From: Candidatus Endonucleibacter bathymodioli
Lineage (GTDB): Bacteria > Pseudomonadota > Gammaproteobacteria > Pseudomonadales > Endozoicomonadaceae
NCBI GenBank assembly: GCA_030674915.1
Contig: JASXSV010000007.1
Span: 62,001-126,000, forward strand
Length of the DNA stretch: 64,000 nt
Direction: 5' to 3'
Position numbers and translations under genes: made by a program. The notes under the pieces are model-generated. The model searched no databases, was not told where the DNA came from, and was given only the letters and a program-made list of their open reading frames with translations. Below are positions 30,348 to 40,387 of this stretch, one piece after another. How positions within the stretch are numbered: position 1 is the stretch's first letter; every line of letters starts with the position of its first letter.

Positions 30348-33127
30348 ATGATATTGTCACATAAAATATTAATACGATGTATTTTTATAACAAACACTCT
30401 ATTCTTGTTTTCTTATGACGCTTATGGTGTAAATCACAACAACAGGTCAACATTCACTTCTACCAAAATAGATTACAATACATCTCATAATTTATCTTCA
30501 TCAGTAAAGTATCATATTAAACAGAAAATGTGTGTGTATAATGAAGTAAACAGACGCGCACTGGGCAGAATTACCTACGCACAAGCTAGTCAAAAACAGT
30601 ATGACCAACTACACTCCTTTGTCTTGAAAGCTATACACCACCCAGCTGACTGCTTATTGACTCATAGTTTAGATCAAGTTAGTGCCATTTTCACAGCAGC
30701 TAGTGTATGTAAAGACCATCGCGCCATCGAGCTTCTAGCTGGCAATTTGATCAAAGGAGATATAAAAATAACTAATGATACTTGGTCTTATATGCACATA
30801 TGGAAACTGAACTCTGCAATTTACGCATACACAAGTCCTAGCGTTATACATCTCCGCGAGATAATTGCAAGCCACATAGTTAACCCAAATAACGACATGA
30901 GCACATGGGAACCTACCGGCTTCACATATGTGCTCTCTTCCTTAGTCAAGGATAGCTCAAATAAAGAAAAAGAAGCTCTGCAAAAACTTGTGGCTTATCT
31001 TATCACAAAAAACTGTAATATAGATAAATGGGGGGTCACAAATTGAGTCTTTTACTTAACGCTCTGGCCAGTACTAATATTGAGAACACAAATATGGCCA
31101 TAATCAAAGTGCTAAATGCCATTACCAAATCAGGATTATCATTTTGGAATACTAGGAGTGCATCGACAATACTTAAGTCTTTAGCATCACTAAAAAGACC
31201 ATGACAAAAATAGTGAATCACGAAGCATATACAAAAGTTCTTAACCTTATCATGGATATTTAGTCAATCCCAATCTCCAGTTTAAAGACTTAAATTCTAT
31301 TACTATAGCGTCTCTCATGCAAACATTATGGAAAATTCGCAGTCTAGTCAATAGCGATAAGATCCTCATAGTTAGACATAAGTTGGCCGAGGCTATCATT
31401 TATCAAAATACACATATGCCATTTAATAGTAATGATTGGATGCTTATGATACGAGGACTAAATTATAAGTATAACGTAGAAAAAGAAGCTATTCGAGTTC
31501 TAGCTGATTGTTTGAACACTAAAAAAAATAGACCTATCAGAATGTACCAGCCCTCAATTACTGAATATACTAGGTGCATTCTCTTATCATAAGGACTCCG
31601 CATTGAAAAGGCCATACAGAAAATAGCCGACTTTATAGCCAAGGAGAATCTTGATTCTTGGATAGTCAAGAACTTGAATCAACTTCTGAACTACTGATTT
31701 TAAAGACCAGAGACTTTCATCACCATGCAATTAACAATATAGCCAGTCAGATCCTTAAGAGATCAAAAAACTCGTTAGTTGATGATCATATAAACATATC
31801 CATTACTTTAAGCAGGGGCAGGGGAGATAGCTGTCTGGCGCTCATAAGAAATATAGCCAATGAGGTAAGCGATGATAGCTTCGATATATCACGTAGATCA
31901 CCTATATTTTTAGCGAAGTTAATCAGCATTTTGAGGCTACATGAAGACGACAAATATATAGAAGAAGCTATGAATAAGATCGCCGCTTCCTTTAGATATA
32001 GCAACGCTGAGCAGCTGCTGAGTACGCCTACAGATACCTTAAAAGTGATTCTAGGTGGATTTTGCAGGCATTATAAACTTAAACCAGTTAGACGTGTTAT
32101 TTTTGATATTTGCGCAATTGTACTAGATGAAAGCACAGATTTATCAGATTGGCCAATAGAGACCATGGACGTATTATTAAGAACGCTTCGTAGTCCTTAT
32201 GATGATGATATAATACAGCGTGCTTTCAGGAAAATTGTTGCTAAGTTACATTGCTATGATACTGAACTGCAAAAATGGTCAGTACAGACTATAGCACGCG
32301 TGACCAAAGGAGTAAGTCACTTGCGAGATTATTCTTCTGAAGAGTTTGTTGCGCAGTTAGCTAAAATTTATATGGAGAAGCGCGATGATGATGAAAGTAC
32401 GTATGGAATCATGATTTTATCAGCAATATGCCACCTTCCGATAGAGTCGAGTAAAATCATTAAAACAGCCGTCAAGCTTGCCTCAGTTTTATCTAATAAT
32501 GCGTATTCAAATATGCATAAAAAAGGCAAGCTTTCTTTATTTTGGGGCATAACTCTTTTGGATTTTGTTGTACATGATAAATGGAAAAAGGCTAGTTCTC
32601 ATCTAAAAACTAAAGATAGAATTATTAAACTAACAAAAACAATACCTGAAATTGATCAGGATACCATAAATCAACATCCAATATTCCCAGCTGCCTGGCA
32701 GCTAGAATTCATTAATATTACGTATTTCTACCGCCCGCACCAGTTAAGTCATCCTAAATTATTAAAGGGAGATAATAAAGCAGAATCAGACTTAGAGGGG
32801 AACATCTATGACCTGATCAAATCTTCAATTCCTAGTTTAAGAATAAATACTAATTGTCGTATAAGTCAGTTCCCTGTTGATCTACTCTTAAGCTCAAGAT
32901 CAATGTCTACATGTTTATTAGTTGAAGCAGATGGTCCTATGCATTATTTTAAAGGTCGTAGTGATAAACTTCATATGCTAGCAAAAGATAGATTTATGGA
33001 GTCTGTTATTCAGGAAAAACTGAGCCTTAAAGTAATTCGAATCAATTACCATGACGCATATAAATCTAAGTACAGAAAACAGTTTATCAAGAAGATCCTA
33101 GCTATTTTTCCTAATTATACCCCTTAA
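30348..33127 (+). pseudogene. Secreted helical-repeat / RAP-domain protein, copy A (frameshifted)
   Basis: The start encodes the family signal peptide (MILSHKILIRCIFITNTLF) and the first helical repeats, up to 31046. There a base is lost in a G-run (GGGGGGTCAC against GGGGAGGTCAC in intact copies). Further one-base changes occur near 31200, 31260, 31540 and 31660. From 31658 a frame of 489 codons stays open to the end and includes the RAP domain (LLVEADGPMHYF, then LAKDRF, ending NYTP). The sequence is very close to the copies at 37070 and 40388, so duplication is recent. The frameshifts may be true decay or base-calling errors in homopolymers. Confidence 0.75.
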
Positions 33128-33138
33128 CATTGAAGACC

Positions 33139-33166
33139 AGCATACTACGCATTGGCGTAGTATGCT
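33139..33166. terminator. Perfect 12-bp hairpin after RAP copy A
   Basis: AGCATACTACGC, loop ATTG and GCGTAGTATGCT form a perfect stem 12 bases after the stop at 33127. There is no T-run, so it may be an mRNA 3'-end protector, or part of the dispersed repeat, rather than a classical terminator. Confidence 0.45.
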
Positions 33167-33250
33167 CATTCATAACCATTGCCTTTGAATATTTGATACT
33201 ATTGATTTCCATTCACATATTCAATGGAATTTGGTATAGTACCCAAATAT

Positions 33251-33324
33251 TTAGTCAGATTTAGTCAGATTTAGTCAGATTTAGTCAGATTTAGTCAGAT
33301 TTAGTCAGATTTAGTCAGATTTAG
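33251..33324. repeat. 10-bp tandem repeat (TTAGTCAGAT, seven units)
   Basis: Seven perfect head-to-tail copies of TTAGTCAGAT are followed by a partial TTAG. It lies about 155 bases upstream of intact RAP copy B. There are no spacers, so it is a simple tandem repeat and not a CRISPR array. Confidence 0.95.
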
Positions 33325-33478
33325 TTTTTAGCGAGCACGTGAGCAAATAGTTGTGAAAATCCAGAAAGCACACAAAAATAGTTGTACAAAAAACCACCTA
33401 ACTCATTTTTGAGACTGATAAATATTTTTCTCTAAACATAGCTATGTTATCATACCAATACCTTAGGAGTAAGCACTT

Positions 33479-36277
33479 ATGATGTTGTTACATGAAATAT
33501 TAATACGATGTATTTGTATAATAAGCACTCTATTCTTGTTTTCTTATAACGCTTATGGTGTACATCACACAAATAGACAAATATTCACTTCGACCAAAAT
33601 AGATTACAATACATCGCATACCTCATCCTCATCAGTAAAATCTCATATTAAAAATAAAACGTGTGTGTATAATGAAATAGACATATCCACAATCACCAAA
33701 CTTATTAACTCACAAACTAGTAAAAAACAGTATAACCAACTACATTCTTTTGTTTTGAAAGCTATACACCACCCAGTTGACTGCTTATTGCCCCATCATT
33801 TAGATGACGTTTGTACCATTTTCACAGCAGCTAGTGCATGTAAAGACTATAGCTCCGTCGAGGTGTTAGCTGGCAACTTGGTCACAGGAGATATAAAAAT
33901 AACTAATGATATTTGGTCTTATATACACATATGGAAAATTAACTCTGCGCTTTTCTCGTGCACAAATCCTAACGCTATGCATCTCCGCGAGATAATTGCA
34001 GGCCATATAGTCAGCCCAAATAACGACATGAGCAAATGGCACCCTCCCAGCATAACATATGTGCTCTCTTCCTTAGTCAAGGATAGCTCAAATAAAGAAA
34101 AAGAAGCTGTGCAAAAGATTGTGGCTTATATCCCCACAAAAAAATGTAATATAGATAAATATGGAGCTCACAAATTGAGTTTATTATTTCGCTCTCTGGC
34201 CAAGGCTAATGTTGAGAGCGCGGATCTGGCCATGATCAAAGTGCTAAATATAATTATTAAATCAGGATTATCATGTTGGAATATTCAGAGCACATCAACA
34301 ATACTTAAGTCTTTAGCAATATTGCAAGAAAAACACATGCTAAACATAGTGAATAACGAATCATATACAAAAGTTATTAAACTAATCATGGATTATTTAG
34401 CAGATCCCAAAGTCAAATTTGAAGACTTAAATCATAGTACTATCGCGCCTCTCATGAAATCATTGTGGCAAATACATGATCTAGTCAATCCAGATAAGAT
34501 CCTCATAGTTAGACATAAGTTGGCCAAGGCTATCATCTCTAAAAGTACACATGTGCCATCCATTAAAAGTAATGATTGGATGCTTATGGCACGTGGATTA
34601 GATTGTAAGTTTAACATAGAACAAGAAGCCATTAAAGTTCTAGCTGATTATTTAAACGATAAAAAAATAGACCTATCAGAATGCACCAAGCTCGAATTAC
34701 TGAATATACTAAGTTCATTCGCTTATCAAAAGGGATTCCGCATTGAAAAAGCCATGAGCAAAATAGCCGACTTTGTATCCAAGGCGAATCTTGATTCTTG
34801 GGATAATCAGGAACTTACAATAACTGCTGAACTGCTGGTCTTAAAGATCAGAGACTTTCACCACAATGCAATTAACAATATAGCCCACCAGATCCTTCAT
34901 AAATCAAAAAAATCGTTAATTGATGATTATATAGACATATCCAAAACTTTAAGCAGAGGCAGGGGAGATAGCTGTCTGGCTCTCATAAGAAAGATAGCTA
35001 ATGAGGTAAACGATGATAGCTTCGATGTATCAAGTAGATCTCCTATATTTTTATCGAAATTAGTTATCATTTTGAGTAAAGATCATGCAGATAAACATGT
35101 AAAAAAAGCTATTACTAAGATCGCTGATTGCTGTATATATAAAAACTCTGAGCAGTTGTTAAGTGTACATACAGATGCCTTAAAGGTGCTTGTCGGTGGA
35201 TTTTGCAAACATTATGAACTTGCATCAGTTAGGCGTGTTATTTGGCATATTTGCGAAATTGTACTAGATGAAAAAACAGATTTATCAGACTGGCCAATCG
35301 CGACCATGGAAGTATTATTAAGAGCACTCCGTAGTAGTTCTCATGATGGTACAATACAGCGTGCTTTCAGAAAGATTGTTGCTACGTTACATCGCCCTGA
35401 TACTGAACTGCAAAAATGGTCAGTAGAGACTATAGCACGCGTGGCCAAAGGAGTAAGTCGCTTGCGCGATTATTCTTCTGAAAAGTTTATTGCGCAGCTA
35501 ACTAAGATTTATATGAAGAAGCGCCATTGTGATGAAAGTAGGTATGGGATCATGATTTTATCAGCAATATGCCACCTACCGATAGCGTCAAGTAAAATTA
35601 TCAAAGCAGCCGTCAAACTTGCCTCAGTTTTATCTAATGATGCGTATTCAAATATGAATAAAGCACACCAACTTTCTTTATTTTGGGGCATAACTCTTCT
35701 GAACTTTGTTGTACATGAAGAATGGAAAAAGGCTAATACTCATCTAAGAACTAAAACTACAATTACTGAACTAACAAAAACAATACCTGAAATTGATCAA
35801 AACACCATAAATAAACTTCCAGAATTCCCTGCTGCCTGGCAGCTAGAATTCATGAATATCACGCACTCCCACCTCCCACACCAGTTAAATAATATACATT
35901 TATTAAAGGACTATAATAAAACAGAATCAGATTCAGAATTAGAGGATACTGTCTATCGTTTGATCAAAGATTCAATTCCTAGCTTAAAAATAGACACCAC
36001 TTATCGTCTATGCACCTTCCCTATCGATCTTCTCTTACGCTCAAGATCAATGTCAAAATGTTTACTAGTTGAAGTAGATGGCCCTCAGCATTATTTTAAG
36101 AAAGATAGTGGCAATAGTCTTTATATGGTAGCAAAAGACCGATTTATTGATTTTGTATTAAATAAACAACTGGGGTATAAAGTAATGCGCATCAATTACC
36201 AGGAAGCACATGACTATGGGTGTAGAAAACAGTTTATCCAGCAGATTCTAGATATTTTTCCTAATTATGCCCCTTAA
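33479..36277 (+). CDS. Secreted helical-repeat / RAP-domain protein, copy B (intact)
   Basis: This 932-residue protein begins with a signal peptide (MMLLHEILIRCICIISTLFLF, then SYNAYG). The long middle is a series of roughly 35-40-residue helical repeats with recurring W and leucine positions (NDMSKWHPPSITYVLSSLV, LSCWNIQSTSTILKSLA, TDLSDWPIATMEVLLRAL). It resembles the octotricopeptide/FASTK-like or DUF1601 repeats that bind RNA. The end (about 862-932) is a RAP domain: LLVEVDGPQHYF, AKDRFIDFVL, LGYKVMRINY. RAP domains have a restriction-endonuclease-like fold and occur in organelle RNA-processing proteins. AGGAG precedes the ATG by about 11 bases. An RNA-binding role in host cells is inference. 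Confidence 0.8.
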   Translation: MMLLHEILIRCICIISTLFLFSYNAYGVHHTNRQIFTSTKIDYNTSHTSSSSVKSHIKNKTCVYNEIDISTITKLINSQTSKKQYNQLHSFVLKAIHHPVDCLLPHHLDDVCTIFTAASACKDYSSVEVLAGNLVTGDIKITNDIWSYIHIWKINSALFSCTNPNAMHLREIIAGHIVSPNNDMSKWHPPSITYVLSSLVKDSSNKEKEAVQKIVAYIPTKKCNIDKYGAHKLSLLFRSLAKANVESADLAMIKVLNIIIKSGLSCWNIQSTSTILKSLAILQEKHMLNIVNNESYTKVIKLIMDYLADPKVKFEDLNHSTIAPLMKSLWQIHDLVNPDKILIVRHKLAKAIISKSTHVPSIKSNDWMLMARGLDCKFNIEQEAIKVLADYLNDKKIDLSECTKLELLNILSSFAYQKGFRIEKAMSKIADFVSKANLDSWDNQELTITAELLVLKIRDFHHNAINNIAHQILHKSKKSLIDDYIDISKTLSRGRGDSCLALIRKIANEVNDDSFDVSSRSPIFLSKLVIILSKDHADKHVKKAITKIADCCIYKNSEQLLSVHTDALKVLVGGFCKHYELASVRRVIWHICEIVLDEKTDLSDWPIATMEVLLRALRSSSHDGTIQRAFRKIVATLHRPDTELQKWSVETIARVAKGVSRLRDYSSEKFIAQLTKIYMKKRHCDESRYGIMILSAICHLPIASSKIIKAAVKLASVLSNDAYSNMNKAHQLSLFWGITLLNFVVHEEWKKANTHLRTKTTITELTKTIPEIDQNTINKLPEFPAAWQLEFMNITHSHLPHQLNNIHLLKDYNKTESDSELEDTVYRLIKDSIPSLKIDTTYRLCTFPIDLLLRSRSMSKCLLVEVDGPQHYFKKDSGNSLYMVAKDRFIDFVLNKQLGYKVMRINYQEAHDYGCRKQFIQQILDIFPNYAP

Positions 36278-37069
36278 CATTGAAGGTGTGCATACTGTTC
36301 ATGTCGCAACGCCTTGGCATAGTGAGCTAATTTATACTCATTCTTCTTGAAATGCGCTATTGTTTACCGATCTCACATCTTCAATGGAACCTAGTATAGT
36401 CGCCCAAGAGTTAACGTTTATAATCCTTATTTTTGAGCTATTGTTAAAACCATTACGTACCGGATTAGCTGCCCACGAAGGCTATTCGCGAACGCTGAAA
36501 TAGCACAAAACGGGGATTTAACTCGCGAAACGTGTCTTAATCAAGACAGATATTTATCGGATTAACTTAAGAAAGCACCTTAAGTTAAGAAGAAAATCAT
36601 GTTGACAAACACCACCTTTCTCGACCAATTCCTTTGGTCAAATGGCAATAAGAACCATCAAAAACTATATCAATAAAGTCCATTGATGTATAAGAATTGG
36701 AACTTTTGGGATAAATTGAGATTATGTGGTATAATTCGATATTACGATTTTTGCGCTGAAGTCATTCGTTAAAGCCGACACGGAACTTTAACGCTCCCTA
36801 GTTCAGAAACATAAATGATGATCTGATCCATATACCCATTCCCGCTCCCATTGATCAATGCGTGAAGTAATTAACTGCCCTCACTCACCCAGTAGACTCA
36901 TTGAGGATCGATCGTTTGTTTGTTGCCAACCCACACACTCAATGGTAGCTAGTATAGATACCCAAAAATAGATGCGCAAAAAATAATCAACACCATTCTT
37001 TAGATTTGCTAAATATTTTTCTCCGAACATAGAAATTTTATTTTACCAACACATTAGGATTAAGAACTT
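36278..37069. repeat. RAP-array spacer with conserved blocks and a gene-end remnant
   Basis: The spacer starts and ends with dispersed-repeat arms (TTAACATTGAAGGTGTGCAT; CACACTCAATGGTAGCTAGT near 36930-36950). Between them is a block, shared by most RAP spacers, that reads like the end of an old gene: GCTATT..GCGAACGCTGAAATAGC..., closing with ...TATTTATCGGATTAA near 36545-36565. The leader just before 37070 (CATTAGGATTAAGAACTT) is conserved in front of nearly every copy. Confidence 0.6.
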
Positions 37070-39879
37070 ATGATACTATTATATAGAATATTGATACGAT
37101 TTATTTTAATAATGATCACTGTGTTCTTATTTTCTTATAACTCTTATGGTGCGCATGATAAAAACAGAATAACATCCACTTCTACCAAAATAGATTACAA
37201 TACATCTCATAATTTATCTTCATCAGTAAAGTATCATATTAAACAGAAAGTGTGTGTGTATAATGAAGTAAACAGACGCGAACTGATCAGAATTACCTGC
37301 GCACAAACTAGTCAAAAACAGTATGATAAACTACACTCCTTTGTATTGAAAGCTATACACCACCCAGCTGACTGCTTATTGACTCATAGTTTAGATCAAG
37401 TTAGTGCCATTTTCATAGCAGCTAGTGCATGTAAAGACCATCGCGCCATCGAGCTTCTAGCTGGAAATTTGATCAAAGGAGATATAAAAATAACTAATGA
37501 TACTTGGTCTTATATGCACATATGGAAACTGAACTCTGCAATTTACACATACACAAGTCCTAGCGTTATACGTCTCCGCGAGATAATTGCAAGCCACATA
37601 GTTAACCCAAATAACGACATGAGCACATGGGAACCTACCGGCTTCACATACGTGCTCTCTTCCTTAGTCAAGGATAGCTCAAATAAAGAAAAAGAAGCTC
37701 TGCAAAAACTTGTGGCTTATCTTATCACAAAAAACTGTAATATAGATAAATGGGGAGGTAAACAATTGAGTTTATTATTTAACTCTCTGGCCCAGACTAA
37801 TGTTGAGAACACAGATATAGCCATGGTCAAAGTGCTAAATACCATTATCAAATTAGGATTATCATTTTGGAATACTAAGAGTGCATCGACAATACTTAAG
37901 TCTTTAGCAGCAATAAGACGAGAACAAATAGCAAAAATACTGAATCACGAATCATATACAAAAGCTCTTAACCTTATCATGGATTATTTAGTCAATCCCA
38001 ATATCAAGTTTAAAGACTGCAATTCTATTACTATATCGTCTCTCATGCAATCATTGTGGAAAATTCGCACTCTAGTCAATAGTGATAAGATCCTCATAGT
38101 TAGACATAAGTTGGCCGAGGTTATCATCTCTAAAAATACACATATGCCATTCCTTAATAGTAATGATTGGATGTGTATGATACGCGGACTAAATTATAAG
38201 TATGACGTAGAAAAAGAAGCTATTCGAGTTCTAGCTGATTGTTTAAACGCTAAAAAAATAGACCTATCAGAATGTACCAAGCTTCAATTACTGAAATACT
38301 AAGTTCATTCTCTTATCAGAATGGACTCCGCATTGAAAAAGCCATACAGAAAATAGCAGACTTTATAGCCAAGGAGAATCTTGATTCTTGGGATAATCAA
38401 GAACTTCAAATAACTTCTGAACTACTGATTTTCAAGACCAGAGACTTTCATCACAATGCAATTAACAATATATCCAGTCAGATTCTTAAGAGATCAAAAA
38501 ACTCGTTAGTTGATGATCATATAGATATATCCTTGATTTTAAACAGGGGCAATGGAGATAGTTTGTCTGGCGCTCACAAGAAAGATAGCCAATGAGGTAA
38601 GCGATGATAGCTTCGATATATCAAGTAGATCACCTATGTTTTTAGCGAAGTTAATCCGCATTTTGACTAGAGAGGAAGACGACAAACATATAAAAGAAGC
38701 TATGAATAAGATCGCCGCTTACCTTAAAATACAACAACGCTGAGCAGCTGTTGAGTACGCCTGCAGAGACCTTAAAAATAATTATAGGTGGAATTTGCAG
38801 GCATCCTAAACTTAAACCAGTTAACATGTTGTTTATGATATTGCGCAACTGTACTAGATAAAAGCACAGATTTATCAGATTGGCCAATAGAAACCATGGA
38901 AGTATTATTAAGAACGATTCGTAGTCCTTGTGATGATGATATAATACAGCGTGCTTTCAGGAAAATTGTTGCTAAGTTACATTGCTATGATAGTGAACTG
39001 CAAAAATGGTCAGTACAGACTATAGCACGCGTGGCCAAAGGAGTAAGTCGCTTGCGAGATTATTCTTCTGAAAAGTTTATTGCGCAGTTAGCTGAAATTA
39101 TATGGAGAAGCGCAATGATGATGAAAGTAGTATGGAATCATGATTTTATCAGCAATATGCCACCTTCCGATAGAGTCAAGTAAAATCATTAAAAACATCC
39201 GTAAAGCTTGCCTCAGTTTTATCTAATAACGCGTAATTCAAATATGTATAAAAAAGACAAGCTTTCTTATTTTGGGCATAACTCTTTTGGATTTGCTGTA
39301 CATGAAAAATGGAAAAAGGCTAGTGCTCATCTAAAAAACTAAAGCTAGAATTACTAAATAACAAAAATAATATCTAAAATTGATCAAGATACCATAAATC
39401 AACATCCAGATTCCCAACTGACTGGCAGCTAGAATTCATTAATATTACGCATTTCTACCGGCCCGCACCAGCTCCAGTTCCAGTTCCAGTTCCAGTTCAA
39501 TCATCCTGAATTATTCAAGGAAGATAAATAAAGCAGAATCAGAACTAGAGAATACCATCTATGACTTGATCAAAGATTCAATTCCTAGTTTAAGAATAAA
39601 TACTAATTATCGTATAAGTCAGTTTCCTATTGATCTTTTCTTAAGCTCAAGATCAAGGTCTACATGTTTATTAGTTGAAACAGATGGTCCTACGCATTTT
39701 TAAAGGCAGTAGTTATAAACTTCATATGCTAGCAAAAAGACAGATTTATGGAGTCTGTCTTCAGGAAAAACTGGGCCATAAAAGTAATTCGAATCAATTA
39801 CCAGGACGCATATAAATCTAAATGCAGAAAACAGTTTATCAAGAAGATCCTAGCTGTTTTTCCTAATTATGCCCCTTAA
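37070..39879 (+). pseudogene. Helical-repeat / RAP-domain protein, copy C (multiply frameshifted)
   Basis: The first 410 codons (37070-38302) are open, with a signal peptide (MILLYRILIRFILIMITVF, then SYNSYG). The frame then shifts repeatedly (near 38290, 38560, 38730, 38830, 39100 and often beyond 39180). The RAP domain is recognisable near 39670-39870 (TGTTTATTAGTTGAAACAGATG codes for LLVETDG) but out of frame. Damage is much denser in the 3' half. Copies A and D are its closest relatives. Confidence 0.75.
39474..39497. repeat. CCAGTT hexamer expansion in RAP copy C
   Basis: Four perfect CCAGTT units stand where the intact relatives read CACCAGTTAAATCATCC once. The site is the linker just before the RAP domain, the same linker that is expanded to 24 Gly-Ser units in the last copy. 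Confidence 0.85.
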
Positions 39880-40387
39880 CATTGAGGTGCTCATGCTGTT
39901 CACCTTGCAACGTCTTGACGTAGTCAGCCCATTTATACCCATTCCCCTTAAACATGTGGTATTGTGTGCCGCTTTCGCATCTTCAATGGAAACGAATCTA
40001 CTCTCCAAGAGTTAACGTTCATAACCATACGTACAGGATAGCTACCCACGAAGGCTATTTGCGAATGCTAAAATAGCACAAACCTGGGATTACTCACGTG
40101 GTATGGCTAATCCAGACAAATCTTTATCGGATGAACTTAAGAAATAAGCTTTAGATGAGGCGAAAATCATGCTTACAAATACCGACCGCCCTGCCTCAAC
40201 CACCTATTTAGACGACGACAGCACCATCAACTATATGAATGAAGTCCATTGATGCATAAGCATTAAGAACTTTTGGAGGAATTGAGCTTATGGATATTAT
40301 CCACTATTACGGATTTTTCATATGGCCTGAATGTTTTTTCTCAGAACATAGCCATTTTATCTTAGCAATACTTTAGGATTAAGAGTT
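39880..40387. repeat. RAP-array spacer
   Basis: Homologous to 36278-37069 but shorter and more diverged: TATACCCATTCCCCTTAAAC (about 39935-39955) and GCATCTTCAATGGAAACGAA are dispersed-repeat arms. The gene-end remnant is at about 40055-40135. No gene is present. Confidence 0.55.

Noticed and set aside
33251-33324. CRISPR array
   Set aside because: The 10-bp units are directly adjacent with no spacers, and no cas gene is present.
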